Of a stretch of DNA of 64,000 nucleotides, positions 1-9,967 are shown one piece after another (position 1 is the first letter of the stretch; each line of letters opens with the position of its first letter). Origin of the DNA: Microbulbifer sp. THAF38 (lineage in GTDB: Bacteria > Pseudomonadota > Gammaproteobacteria > Pseudomonadales > Cellvibrionaceae); the NCBI RefSeq assembly GCF_009363535.1, contig NZ_CP045369.1, forward strand, positions 2,739,001 to 2,803,000. Direction: 5' to 3'. The notes beneath the pieces were generated by a model that was not told where the DNA came from, searched no databases, and saw only the letters and a program-made list of their open reading frames with translations. Both the position numbers and the translations under genes were made by a program.

Positions 1-708
1 CCGCTACAGCAAATCGAGTATTGATGCGCGAATTATTTTCACTATTCATGTAATTTATTTCAAAACCACCTAGCAGTTCTCAACCGCTACACACTCCAAT
101 CACAGCCCTCCCAGAGTGACATAATAAACCTTTCCGATTGATCTTTTATTACACCTAAAGCCGTAAAAAAAATCTTTCCTTCGAGCGCCCTTTAACATCA
201 ACTTCCTCACTTCACCCCTGTTTTTTTATTCGAATAGGAGGCGATTCTCCTCTCATAGGATTTACGGGCATTGAATTCTCGCTTTTAAAATGTCCTAGCT
301 TGCGTCAAAAGTTGGTGAAAATATCGGCCATCCAGGGGTTTCAAAAGAAGCGGCTTATATAATTAGACCAGCATCTATTTTTGGCCTGAGAGGCAAGTGG
401 CGGGCTTATTTGGCACTTTAAATAGACTGGCGCAAAAAGTTTCAAATGAAACAACTACGACCAACTACAGTGTCAATAGCTATCAACCTGCTTAGGCCTT
501 AATTGGTAACTCGATATAGCGGTTAAAAACGATGATGTTTTTGCAGCTTATTTACAAATGTGAAATTAGCATCAGCAGAAAAAGCGAATAAGAGTGATAT
601 AGGCGCTCCACAAGTGACGGATCTAATAAACGATACCTGGGACAGCGACAAAAGTATTTTACGACCCCCGCTGTGTCTCCAGCCGAAGCCATTAAAGAGG
701 AATTGAGA
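1..708. other. Non-coding left edge and upstream region
   Basis: I see no convincing gene here. The two short reverse reading frames at 523-782 overlap the start of the next gene and have no recognisable content. A small dyad, GTTTCA-AA-TGAAAC, lies at 439-452 and could be a regulator half-site pair, but nothing else supports that. Confidence 0.4.
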
Positions 709-2280
709 TTGAACAGTTGGCCATTGCCGCTTACGCAACAGCCGCATAAATCCAATACAACCTCGCGGATGATTTTTCTCACGCTATCAATCTTCTTTAC
801 GCTATTTCATCCTAGCCTGAGAGCGGATGTGAGTAAGGAAGCTGTGGAATCCATCAATACACCGGATGAAATAGAGAGCAGTATCGGTGTGCTTAAATTT
901 CGCGACGGCGCTCCCTACCCAGAGACGGCAGAAAAACTCTACGACTACCTGGATCACATGCGTGCGGTCGATAGCTTTTTGAAGGGAATCCAGGGCGCCT
1001 CGGTACACGGGCTGATGAAAGGCGGCCGCGAACTGGGTGCCAAAGCGGCAAATGAAGTTTTGATCTTTGATCAGCTGATGAATTCTGAATCTTTATTTCT
1101 GACCGGAAACACCTCGACCATTTATACCCTCGCCTTTCTGGATCTGAAGCGCGATGGCCCTACAGTGCTGCACTCCCCACCCGGGATAACAGGTGCCTTT
1201 AACGATGCCTGGTTTCGCTACGTGGAGGATATCGGGCGCTCTGGGCCGGATAAGGGGCGAGGCGGCAAGTACCTGGTTCTCCCACCGGATTACAAAGGCA
1301 ACCTACCCTTTGGCTACTTCCCGGTCTACCCACGCTCCTATCGTGTCTGGGTGTTTATGCGCTCACCGGGCGACCAGCCCCTTGAAGCCGCGGCCCAAAA
1401 TGTGAAAGACCACCTCAGGATCTACCCTCTCTCCAAGAAAGGAAACCCTCCCCGGATGGTGTTTATCAGCGCCTCGGGTAAGGCCTTCAACACCATCCAC
1501 CCCAACAACTACAAATTCTATAAACACCTGAACGAAGTCATTCAATACGAATGGATCGGCATGCTGAACCCGGAAACCCGCGGTCTGTTTGCCTCTATCG
1601 GCATTGAAAAGGGCAAGGCTTTCAGTCCGGATGAACGCATGACCAAAATCCTTACCGATGCCGTGGCTATTGGGAATGGCATCGCGCGCTCCATTGTTTG
1701 GTATCCCCGCACCGATAAGTCCCTAGCAGACGTCAAGATCTATCCGGGAACCGACAGTGCCTGGGTTATGGCATTCCCCGGCAAGAATATTTTCTTCAAC
1801 GGCCCCGATGGCGAGACAATCAATAGTGATGCCCGGGTCAGCTACTTCTACCCCTATACCGGGGTGAGCCCGGCGATGACCGCCATTGAGCCCGGTAAGG
1901 GCTCCGACTATGCCATCGCCTTCGTGGATGAAAACAAGGAACCTTTCGATGGCGGCAAGAAGTACAAGCTGCACTTACCGCCGGATGTCCCGGTCAACGC
2001 TTTTTGGGCCGTGAATATCTACGACAGCCAGACCCGCTCACAACTGAAAACAAGCCAGAAATTCCCCTCTGTGAGCAGCCAGAGTAAGGGGATCATGCAA
2101 AACTCCGACGGTTCTTACGATATCTACTTTGGCCCCCAGCCGCCCAAAGATTTCGAACATAACTGGCTTGAGACGGTGCCGGGCAAGGGCTTCTTTGTCA
2201 TTTTGCGCCTCTATGGACCACTGGGCCCCTGGCTGGAGAAAACCTGGCGTCCCGGAGAAGTCGAACCCGCAGACTATTGA
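709..2280 (+). CDS. DUF1254/DUF1214 family exported protein
   Basis: The protein has the layout of the DUF1254 plus DUF1214 family: an N-terminal DUF1254 half (about residues 60-200, including the TSTIYTLAFLDLKRDGP region) and a C-terminal DUF1214 half (about 400-520, ending near FFVILRLYGPLGPWLEKTW). Family members are secreted or periplasmic and their biochemical role is not established. The longest frame opens at GTG 673. I prefer TTG 709 because AAAGAGG at 694-700 sits eight bases before it, giving 523 aa. ATG 769 is a third option and starts directly at the hydrophobic signal segment (IFLTLSIFFTLF), but it has no clear ribosome site. The stop overlaps the convergent AraC gene by seven bases. 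Confidence 0.8.
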   Translation: MNSWPLPLTQQPHKSNTTSRMIFLTLSIFFTLFHPSLRADVSKEAVESINTPDEIESSIGVLKFRDGAPYPETAEKLYDYLDHMRAVDSFLKGIQGASVHGLMKGGRELGAKAANEVLIFDQLMNSESLFLTGNTSTIYTLAFLDLKRDGPTVLHSPPGITGAFNDAWFRYVEDIGRSGPDKGRGGKYLVLPPDYKGNLPFGYFPVYPRSYRVWVFMRSPGDQPLEAAAQNVKDHLRIYPLSKKGNPPRMVFISASGKAFNTIHPNNYKFYKHLNEVIQYEWIGMLNPETRGLFASIGIEKGKAFSPDERMTKILTDAVAIGNGIARSIVWYPRTDKSLADVKIYPGTDSAWVMAFPGKNIFFNGPDGETINSDARVSYFYPYTGVSPAMTAIEPGKGSDYAIAFVDENKEPFDGGKKYKLHLPPDVPVNAFWAVNIYDSQTRSQLKTSQKFPSVSSQSKGIMQNSDGSYDIYFGPQPPKDFEHNWLETVPGKGFFVILRLYGPLGPWLEKTWRPGEVEPADY

Positions 2281-3314
2281 TTGGCGAGAGCCAGCCTACG
2301 CCGGTAGTTGCGGGGAGTATCCGAAAACCAACGCCGACAAGCCCGCTGAAAAGTGCTCTGCTCAGCATATCCCAGCAACCCAGTGATCTGCCCCAGAGCG
2401 AGGCCGGTATTGGACAGATACTCCGCAGCCAGCTCTCTGCGCACCAAGTCCAATAGGGAGTCAAAACGCAACCCCTCCATCGCCAGGCGTCTTTGCAGGG
2501 TGCGCGGGTGCAAGCTCAATTGGGATGCTACAACCCCCACCTGATACTGGCCAGTGGGCAGTAATTGCCGCACCAGCTCTCGAACTTGTGTGCCCAGTGA
2601 GGCCGCTGCGGAAACACGCTGCTGCTCCAGGTAACTGGTGGCCAAGCGCTTGGTGATCGGATCAGCGGAAGCGAGCGGAGTATCCAACTGCTCGGCAGGG
2701 AACTCCAGGGCGCAATAGCCAGATAGGAATTCGACCGGACAGGAGAAATATTCCTGGTAATCAGCAGGCGCACTCTGAGCCCCATGAGGCAGTAAGACCC
2801 TCAGTGGTGCCGTATTAGCCCCCATCAGCATTCGCAACATCACCAAGGCATTGCCCAGGGTTTGCTCGTGGATTTGCCGGAAACGGCAGAGGGCCGGATC
2901 GAGCTGATCAAACACCAGGCGATCAAAGGTTCCATCAATGGTCCTAGCAATGGTCCCAGCGCCTACGGATTCAATACGCAAGTGAGTAGCCGGGCTGTGC
3001 AGCGACATAAACCGGCCGACCGCCTCAATGGCTTCTCTGGCAGAGGTGGAGTTGCAGGCTATCACCGCAATGCCCCCCAGCCGGTCAACACCCTGTCGCG
3101 CAGCGAGGCGAAGTGCAAAATTGCCACACTCTAACCGCTCGGCGGTAATTTCCAGCAAGCGAGCCACATCCACATGAGGGAACAGGCGACTATCAGAAGC
3201 GACTATATCTGCAGGAATATTAAACTCAGCGAGAAGTGCACCGGCATCTCCCCCCAGTTCCCTTGTCAGCTCAGAATACCCCGTAAGCACACTGGCTCGT
3301 ATCACACTACCCAC
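2274..3314 (-). CDS. AraC-family transcriptional regulator
   Basis: 346 aa. The N-terminal part (about 20-205) matches the arabinose-binding-like ligand domain found in OruR/ArgR/VirS-type AraC regulators. The C-terminal part (about 240-340) is a double helix-turn-helix, with SQLSLHPRTLQRRLAMEG as the first recognition region and LLGYAEQSTFQRACRRWF as the typical second motif. It is divergent from the flavin monooxygenase at 3402 with an 87-base gap, and such regulators commonly control the adjacent divergent gene, so that monooxygenase is the likely target. The effector cannot be read from the sequence. Confidence 0.9.
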   Translation of the reverse strand: MGSVIRASVLTGYSELTRELGGDAGALLAEFNIPADIVASDSRLFPHVDVARLLEITAERLECGNFALRLAARQGVDRLGGIAVIACNSTSAREAIEAVGRFMSLHSPATHLRIESVGAGTIARTIDGTFDRLVFDQLDPALCRFRQIHEQTLGNALVMLRMLMGANTAPLRVLLPHGAQSAPADYQEYFSCPVEFLSGYCALEFPAEQLDTPLASADPITKRLATSYLEQQRVSAAASLGTQVRELVRQLLPTGQYQVGVVASQLSLHPRTLQRRLAMEGLRFDSLLDLVRRELAAEYLSNTGLALGQITGLLGYAEQSTFQRACRRWFSDTPRNYRRRLALANQ

Positions 3315-3401
3315 TGCTCCCCCAGAGCGTCTGCTGACGCCTCAAGATAATTTTTTGTCGCAATGTAACAATAAAAAGGCCCCGCATCTACGCAGTCTAT
3401 T

Positions 3402-4955
3402 GTGTCTAAAGATTCGAAAAGGATGATGACTTTGCAACCGCTTCATTTTGATGTGTTGATCATCGGTGCTGGCCTTTCTGGTATCGGGGCCGCCTGCCAC
3501 CTTCGCCGCGAATGTCCCTCCAAGAAAATAGCCATCCTTGAGCGCCGCTCTCAAATAGGCGGCACCTGGGATTTATTCCGCTACCCAGGCATCCGCTCGG
3601 ATTCTGACATGTTCAGTTTCGGCTTTGACTTCCGCCCATGGCCAGGGCTTAAAGTGCTAGCGGATGGCCCCGCCATTCGCCAATACCTGAATGACACCGC
3701 AGAAGAATATGCAATCAGCAAAGATATTCACTTCAATGTCGAGCTCTTCAGAGCCAACTGGGATAACCAGAAAGGTCTTTGGATTCTGGAGGGCAGTGAC
3801 ACAGTCAGCGGGGAGCCCCGCCGCTACAGTTGCAAATTCTTAATCTCATGCACCGGGTATTACGATCACCACCGCGGATACCTTCCTAAGATTCCTGGAG
3901 CAGAGCAATTCCAAGGAAACTACATACACCCTCAGCACTGGCCGGAGCTTCTGGATTACCAGGATAAGAAAATTGTTGTTATTGGCAGCGGTGCCACGGC
4001 GGTGACCCTGGTGCCTGCCCTGGCTGACCGGGCCGAACATGTGACCATGTTGCAGCGCTCCCCCAGCTACGTTATTTCTGTACCCGCATTCGACAAACTC
4101 TCCGCAAGGCTTCTCAAGTTTCTGCCAAAATCCTGGGTCTTTAAGTTCGCCCGTTGGCGCAATGTAAAAATACAGCGCTGGCTTTTTAAAGCCTCTAAAC
4201 GCTGGCCCCGATTTATGCGCAACTTATTCTTAAAGGGCGTGCGCAAGAGCCTGCCCAAGAACTATGACATGCGCCATTTCACACCGGACTACAACCCCTG
4301 GGATCAGCGGGTTTGTGCGGTACCCGATGATGATTTTTTTAAGGCAATACACGCGGGCAAAGCGTCTGTAGAGACTGGAGAAATTAAAACAATTGGGAAG
4401 ACCTATATTGAGCTGCAATCCGGTCAGAGAATCGATGCCGATATTATCATCACAGCAACCGGGCTGAATTTACAAGTACTTGGAGGCATGCAACTCTGCT
4501 TAGACGGAGAGAGAGTTCCTATCAATGAAAAACTCACTTACAAAGCCGTACTATTAGAGGGTGTCCCCAATATGTCGTGGGTTTTTGGCTATACCAACGC
4601 CCCTTGGACTCTCAAGGCAGATATCTCCGCTCGTTACATCTGCCGCCTGCTTCGTTACATGGACAAACATGAATATGATATCTGTTTGGCTGAGGATACC
4701 GAAGGCTGTAGTGAAAACAATTCTGTTATGAGTAGCCTGAATTCTGGTTATGTGAAAAGGGGCAATCATGTATTGCCACGTCAAGGTAAAAAGTACCCTT
4801 GGCGCCTGCTGAATAACTATGAACAGGACTCCAAAATACTTCTTCATGCACCAATCGAGGATGGAATTCTCACCTTTCACACAAAACAAATTCCTGAAGA
4901 ACAAACAGTACAAGTATCAACAGTCAATAAAACAGAAGATATGGCTGCTCATTAG
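3402..4955 (+). CDS. Baeyer-Villiger-type flavin monooxygenase
   Basis: 517 aa FAD/NADPH monooxygenase. The FAD Rossmann motif GAGLSG is at residues 22-27 and the NADPH motif GSGATA at 195-200. Between them, FQGNYIHPQHWP (170-181) fits the type I Baeyer-Villiger fingerprint FxGxxxHxxxWP, which separates this group from plain N-oxide-forming FMOs. Such enzymes insert oxygen into ketones to give esters or lactones; the substrate is not evident. The start shown is GTG. ATG 3423 or 3426 would remove seven or eight residues and cannot be excluded, because no strong ribosome site favours either. The divergent AraC gene is the probable regulator. Confidence 0.85.
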   Translation: MSKDSKRMMTLQPLHFDVLIIGAGLSGIGAACHLRRECPSKKIAILERRSQIGGTWDLFRYPGIRSDSDMFSFGFDFRPWPGLKVLADGPAIRQYLNDTAEEYAISKDIHFNVELFRANWDNQKGLWILEGSDTVSGEPRRYSCKFLISCTGYYDHHRGYLPKIPGAEQFQGNYIHPQHWPELLDYQDKKIVVIGSGATAVTLVPALADRAEHVTMLQRSPSYVISVPAFDKLSARLLKFLPKSWVFKFARWRNVKIQRWLFKASKRWPRFMRNLFLKGVRKSLPKNYDMRHFTPDYNPWDQRVCAVPDDDFFKAIHAGKASVETGEIKTIGKTYIELQSGQRIDADIIITATGLNLQVLGGMQLCLDGERVPINEKLTYKAVLLEGVPNMSWVFGYTNAPWTLKADISARYICRLLRYMDKHEYDICLAEDTEGCSENNSVMSSLNSGYVKRGNHVLPRQGKKYPWRLLNNYEQDSKILLHAPIEDGILTFHTKQIPEEQTVQVSTVNKTEDMAAH

Positions 4956-5091
4956 AGGGGCAATCTGGATGTTTATTACCCCAGCTTGCGCAGAAACAAC
5001 AAAGAAGCAGCTGGGGCTTATAACATTTCAGGAGTATCAGAAATATTAGTGCGGTCTATATTGAGTTAGAGCTAGAAAACAGCCTACTACC

Positions 5092-6318
5092 TTAATCATC
5101 GATTATCTTATTGTAGCCGTAAGTATCTTTACCATACACTTGAAAATTGGGAACATCAGGGAGCTTGTACTCGACCAAACCCTCCGCGGTTGAGTATATA
5201 TCGACACCGGAAGGCGCAACCTTCACATGATTTGGTGTACAGCGTGCTACTGCAGAAAAACGTGAATCCTCTTTAGTGGTATTTGGATAAGAGGCATGCA
5301 TATTTAAGGAGGAGAATATTAAGCATTCACCAGCTTTCATATGGACATCAACAACGTCAAACTTATCAAAATAGTCCTCACCCAGCAGTTCAACGGCTGT
5401 GCGAAATAATAATACACTCTTGATAAAAATAGTTCCGTAGAGTGCAATTTTGATTAACGTATACATATATGAAAAAGAAAAGGGCTGCAGAGACAAATAA
5501 AACAGCTTATTATCTTGAGAATAGCTATAAAGATAATCCATTCGGGCATCTGTCATTGATCCCGGCAGTAAGCGCAAACACCCATTTTCTTCTGTACAGT
5601 CTGTAAGTGCCACCCAGGCATTCAGCTGGATGATAGCGGGGTCCATTTTCTGGGTGGGTTGTAATTTGGCATACTTACCACTCTCACGGAAAGTAGCATT
5701 TTGGTGCCATATTGTCCCCCCTGCACCGGGGAACTTATGAAACATCTGGCTTCGCCAACACATAACCTCATCACCCAGTATACTTGCAAGACGCTCAGCT
5801 ATTTGTGGCCTGCGAAATAAGTCTCTGAGTGATTTTATTCGTAACGCCTGGTAAAGCCCGGCACCCTCTATCTGCCACTGATCATGTCTTTTCTCAATAT
5901 CCTCAATCTTTTCACTTAAATAAATCTCTCCATGAAAATCACAGGAAAATTCCTTTTGAAGTTCCTCCTTTAGTTGCTCCGCCTCATGCTCAGAGAGAAC
6001 CTGAAATGGTGGCAGATATCCTTTTTCTTCAAAAAAGTCCAAATCTTCATTGCTGAGAAAGTAGCCCTCTCTCTTTGACTTCGACTGTACATTGCGCGGA
6101 ATAGTCAAAGTTAGATTTTTCAGTGACCCCAAATCATCAAACAACTGTTTCTTCTTATTCTTTTGACATGGCAGAATGAACACCTTATAAAGTATAACCA
6201 ACCCCATCATCCCCCATATTCGGAGAGATTGAACCGCAGTAATTTGGAACCCATCAGCAACTTCCTTTAGAGAGCCAAATCCTTTTAGCATTTCCTGTAA
6301 GGTACTTTTTTCCATCAT
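5092..6318 (-). CDS. PhyH-like Fe/2OG oxygenase paralogue 1 (HxN variant)
   Basis: Phytanoyl-CoA dioxygenase (PhyH) fold protein of 408 aa from ATG 6318, chosen because AGGTG lies six bases upstream. An N-terminal hydrophobic helix (about residues 28-51) precedes the soluble domain, so it is probably membrane-attached. The region that should carry the metal motif reads IWHQNATF: the proximal His is present, but the Asp of HxD is Asn. The distal half looks normal, with MHASYPNT (second His) and a downstream Arg in SRFSAVARC expected to bind 2-oxoglutarate. It is the last gene of a probable alkylsulfatase-PhyH-PhyH transcript, 33 bases behind paralogue 2. The substrate is unknown, and it may not be an ordinary hydroxylase. 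Confidence 0.8.
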   Translation of the reverse strand: MMEKSTLQEMLKGFGSLKEVADGFQITAVQSLRIWGMMGLVILYKVFILPCQKNKKKQLFDDLGSLKNLTLTIPRNVQSKSKREGYFLSNEDLDFFEEKGYLPPFQVLSEHEAEQLKEELQKEFSCDFHGEIYLSEKIEDIEKRHDQWQIEGAGLYQALRIKSLRDLFRRPQIAERLASILGDEVMCWRSQMFHKFPGAGGTIWHQNATFRESGKYAKLQPTQKMDPAIIQLNAWVALTDCTEENGCLRLLPGSMTDARMDYLYSYSQDNKLFYLSLQPFSFSYMYTLIKIALYGTIFIKSVLLFRTAVELLGEDYFDKFDVVDVHMKAGECLIFSSLNMHASYPNTTKEDSRFSAVARCTPNHVKVAPSGVDIYSTAEGLVEYKLPDVPNFQVYGKDTYGYNKIIDD

Positions 6319-6360
6319 TACCAACACCTAAATTTACAAGAACGAAAGGGTTAGACCATC

Positions 6361-7581
6361 TTATTCTGCTAACACCTTATTGAATCCATGTGAATCACTC
6401 CCATAAACCATAAACGTATGGACTTCTGGCAACTCAAATTCGACAGGACCCTCAGCACTAGCGAAAGTATCCCACCCTGAAGGCACCACACGCACATCAC
6501 TAGAGGTACAGCGGCCTAGGAAAGAGAATCTAAAACGATCTTTTGAGGTATTTGGGTAAGAAGCATGCATATTCAAAGCGGAGAATATCAAACACTCTCC
6601 CGCTTTCATCTCTAGATCAAGAACCTCAAACTTCTCTAAAAATTCCTCACCCAACAACTTGATTGCTGTTAGGAATATTAGAGCACTCTTTCCGACTATA
6701 GAGCCATAGAGACCAATCTTCGTATATTTGTAAAGGTCTGATAGAGAGAAAGGAAGCATGGAAAAGTATAGGCCGCGGTGATTTTGTGCAAAATCGTACA
6801 AGAAATGAATTCTTGCATCCGTAAATGAACCCGGTAAAAGGCGTAAGCATCCATTTTCCTTGGTGGAATCAGTTAATGCCACCCACGCATTGAGCTGTAT
6901 GAGTGCTGGTGGAGTATCTTTAGTGGACTCCAGTTTGGCATCTTTCCCTGTTTCCCTAAAGGTGGCATTCTGGTGCCACACAGTGGCTTCTGTTCCCGGT
7001 TTCTTATAAAAAAACTGCGACCGCCAGCAGATAACCTCATCCCCCAACAAACTCGCCAGCCGATGCGCAATTTGCGGCTTACGCAATAAATCCCTAAAGG
7101 GTTTTAAACGGAGGGCCTGATAAGTTCCTGCATCTTCAATCGGCCACTTGCCATGCCTTATTTCTATCTCTCTGATTTTATCTCCATAAAAGCTAACCCC
7201 GTGAAAGCCATCATCATATTCCTTGAGCACCATTTCTTCGAGGTTTTCAGCCTCTTCTGCAGTCAAGACTTTGAAAGGCGGTAGATATCCATTCTTTTTA
7301 AAGAACGCCAGAGAATCCTTCTTTAGGAAATAATCCTTATCCTCTACTGATATCGTTTTTTCAGAGGGGACCCGCATTGGTAACTGCTTAAGTTTTTCCA
7401 TTTCCGCATAGAATTTTGCACGAGTCTTGATTTTCCAAGGAGCAATCAGAAAACGGTAACCTATGGCCAAAGCCATCATGCATAGAATCTTTATATTCTG
7501 ACCCAAAGACACCTCAAAGCTCGCACTCTCCTCAAGAGTGCCAATCCCCACAAGCATTTCCTCCAAGGTACTTCCTTTCAT
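6361..7581 (-). CDS. PhyH-like Fe/2OG oxygenase paralogue 2 (HxN variant)
   Basis: 406 aa, clearly paralogous along its whole length to the genes ending at 5092 and 47187. The start is supported by GGAGT four bases before the ATG. It has an N-terminal hydrophobic helix at about 30-50. The motif VWHQNATF places the proximal His at 203 and Asn at 205, where PhyH enzymes have Asp (WHQD). MHASYPNTS supplies the distal His, and the RFSF Arg should contact the 2-oxoglutarate carboxylate. It sits between the alkylsulfatase (92-base gap) and paralogue 1 (33-base gap) on the same strand, which suggests one transcript and perhaps a shared lipid or alkyl-sulfate substrate pathway. Confidence 0.8.
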   Translation of the reverse strand: MKGSTLEEMLVGIGTLEESASFEVSLGQNIKILCMMALAIGYRFLIAPWKIKTRAKFYAEMEKLKQLPMRVPSEKTISVEDKDYFLKKDSLAFFKKNGYLPPFKVLTAEEAENLEEMVLKEYDDGFHGVSFYGDKIREIEIRHGKWPIEDAGTYQALRLKPFRDLLRKPQIAHRLASLLGDEVICWRSQFFYKKPGTEATVWHQNATFRETGKDAKLESTKDTPPALIQLNAWVALTDSTKENGCLRLLPGSFTDARIHFLYDFAQNHRGLYFSMLPFSLSDLYKYTKIGLYGSIVGKSALIFLTAIKLLGEEFLEKFEVLDLEMKAGECLIFSALNMHASYPNTSKDRFRFSFLGRCTSSDVRVVPSGWDTFASAEGPVEFELPEVHTFMVYGSDSHGFNKVLAE

Positions 7582-7673
7582 AAATACTCCGGATTGAATC
7601 CATTAAATTGCAAATGCAATGACACCCCAAGCCCTCCCCACCCTGACATATAACAAGAGGAGGAACCTCAGAG

Positions 7674-9677
7674 TTAATCCTCAGAAGCCTTATTCATCGG
7701 CTCTGGAGTAACCAGATTCCACCAAAAATCGAACTTATCCATCAGGGAAAGCAGCACTCTCAACTGGTCTCTATCGCCATCAATTTTCAATGCGTTACTA
7801 TCCTTTTTTTTCTGAATTGTCGATGTCCCAAGGATAATATCGTTGAGGTCACTGCGATTAATTGTGACGGTACTCTGAGGCTTCTCTACCGGAGCTCCAT
7901 AGTTAAGCACTGCATTTTCCAGTACTAGAGAGTATTCTTCCTTGACATCCGGCAAAGTGATATTGATGGCAATCTGTTTACCTGTTGCCTTGGGACCATT
8001 CAATCGAATTCCCAAGTAATCAAAAATCAGCACAGTGGGCATACTGCGAATAGTGTCGGCACTGGCTGTCAATGGAACTGGGAACCGCTCTATCCCGTGG
8101 CGTAATTCCTTGGCACCACTTAAAAAAAAGTTTCTCCAAGTGCCATTTTCCTGCTGGTAACCCATCTGCTCCAATGCGTTAGCCAATAAATCACGCGCTG
8201 CACGATTATTGGGCTCGGCAGAAACCAGCTTGTCGAGCACTTCAGCCACCCAACGGTACTCACCAGCTTCATAGTCCCTCTTGGCTTGCTTTATAACATT
8301 GGCCGCACCACCCATATATTGGACATATTTTTTCCCGACAGCAGTGGGAGGCATCGGGTAGAGGCGGGCAGGATTTCCATCAAAGAACCCAAGGTAATAA
8401 TTCCATACCGCGCGGGTATCGTGATTGACACTGCCGTAATAGCCGCGATTGGCCCAGTATTGGGAAAGCTCTGGGGGCAGCTTCATCAACTCGGCGGTCT
8501 GAACCATGTTGTAGCCGTGATTGGCCAAACGCAGAGTCTGGTCATTGAGGTACTTATATAAATCGCGCTGCTTTTTTAAATGGTTGATTACATTCTCCTG
8601 CCCCCAGGTGGGCCAGTGATGTGGAGCAAACAGCACCTCCACCTGCCCTCCCCAGCGCTGTAATGTCTCATTGAGATAGCGGGACCATGCCCGCGCATTG
8701 CGCACCTTGGCGCCACGCAATGTGTAAAGGTTATGAAGTGTATGGGTGGCGTTCTCGGCGGCGGTAAGCGCCTTTAGCTCGGGAATATAGAAGTGCATTT
8801 CCGCAGGCGCCTCGGAACCAGGCGCCATCAAAAATTCAAAGGTAAGGCCATCGATTTTTCTGGTCTCACCGGTTTTACTGATCGTATCCGTGGGCTCAAT
8901 CAGAGTGACGGTACCCGTGGATGTCTCCAATCCCAAACCCGCTCCCAGAGTGCCCTTCGGGTCTTTGGGCAGCAGGTTGCCATACATAAAACTGGCGCGG
9001 CGGGCCATATGATTACCGGCAAACACATTTTCACTCACCGCCTCAATTAAAAAATCTTTGGGCGCGATCACTTTCACCCTACCAGCTTTAATCTCCTCTT
9101 CATTCACTACTCCGCGCACACCGCCGTAATGATCGACATGGCTATGGGTATAGATCACCGCCACTATCGGTTTATTCCCCCGATGCTCGCGATATAAATC
9201 CAATGCGGCTTTTGCGGTCTCCGCAGAGATTAAGGGGTCCATCACAATGACCCCACTATCCCCTTCGATAAAAGTGATATTTGAAAGGTCCGCGCTGCGC
9301 ACTTGATAAATTCTCGGTATCACCTCATAGAGCCCCCCCTGGGAAATTAATTGAAGCTGTCGCCAGAGACTGGGGTTGGCGGTATCGGGGGCTTGCTGGT
9401 CATTGGCGAACTGGAAGGCCTCCAGGTTCCACACCGGATTCCCTTTTTTATTGTTGATAATGCCGTTATTGGGCAAAGGCGCAATAAAACCTCGCTTTAC
9501 ATCGGCGAAATCCTGGCGATTGGCAAATGGCAGTTCTTTCAGTACGGCGTGATTTTCCTTTTTGGTAATCACACTGGCAGGCTTTGGTTCTTGTGCTGGC
9601 AATGAATAGGGTATGGATGAAATCAAAAATACAGTGAGAGCGACGAATCCGAAAAAAATGTCCTGGTATTTTTTCAT
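7674..9677 (-). CDS. Secreted alkyl sulfatase, metallo-beta-lactamase fold
   Basis: 667 aa from ATG 9677; GTG 9686 is the longest option, but GGTGAG sits just before the ATG. A signal peptide is visible (hydrophobic IFFGFVALTVFLISSIPY, then an AQE cleavage region). The metal motif THSHVDHYGG matches the HxHxDH of SdsA1/Pisa1-type alkylsulfatases, and downstream ENATHTLHN and FAPHHWPTWG supply further conserved residues. After the beta-lactamase-fold domain comes the alkylsulfatase dimerisation domain (about 380-530), then an SCP2-like C-terminal domain (about 545-660). The family hydrolyses primary or secondary alkyl sulfate esters to alcohol and sulfate in the periplasm or outside the cell. 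It is the first gene of a likely transcript with two PhyH paralogues. Confidence 0.9.
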   Translation of the reverse strand: MKKYQDIFFGFVALTVFLISSIPYSLPAQEPKPASVITKKENHAVLKELPFANRQDFADVKRGFIAPLPNNGIINNKKGNPVWNLEAFQFANDQQAPDTANPSLWRQLQLISQGGLYEVIPRIYQVRSADLSNITFIEGDSGVIVMDPLISAETAKAALDLYREHRGNKPIVAVIYTHSHVDHYGGVRGVVNEEEIKAGRVKVIAPKDFLIEAVSENVFAGNHMARRASFMYGNLLPKDPKGTLGAGLGLETSTGTVTLIEPTDTISKTGETRKIDGLTFEFLMAPGSEAPAEMHFYIPELKALTAAENATHTLHNLYTLRGAKVRNARAWSRYLNETLQRWGGQVEVLFAPHHWPTWGQENVINHLKKQRDLYKYLNDQTLRLANHGYNMVQTAELMKLPPELSQYWANRGYYGSVNHDTRAVWNYYLGFFDGNPARLYPMPPTAVGKKYVQYMGGAANVIKQAKRDYEAGEYRWVAEVLDKLVSAEPNNRAARDLLANALEQMGYQQENGTWRNFFLSGAKELRHGIERFPVPLTASADTIRSMPTVLIFDYLGIRLNGPKATGKQIAINITLPDVKEEYSLVLENAVLNYGAPVEKPQSTVTINRSDLNDIILGTSTIQKKKDSNALKIDGDRDQLRVLLSLMDKFDFWWNLVTPEPMNKASED

Positions 9678-9967
9678 TTTTCTCACCCAACCTTGAGCCT
9701 CTCCAGCCCCTGCAGTGAACCTGCCGACAGATAGAAAATGACTGAACCTGAAGCGGAGGAAAAACTTTCCTTTAAAGCGTAGGAGGGATTATAGGCAGGT
9801 AGAGAATATGTGCTTGCGGCCAGCCCCGCTAAGAAAAGCGGAGCTGGCTAGCGCAGCCTGATTAGGACAATGATCGGACAATAGCGGATGAGATTTTTAG
9901 TAACCCGGGATGAATCGGCGACTATCAACAAGACCTTGTGCTACAAGCCACCGATAGCCAAATGCCA

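Noticed and set aside
439..452. GTTTCA-AA-TGAAAC as an operator for the DUF1254 gene
   Set aside because: Single short dyad about 260 bases upstream of the gene; no second copy and no known regulator.
4819..5049. 76-codon frame after the monooxygenase
   Set aside because: Starts inside the monooxygenase gene in another frame and has no ribosome site.
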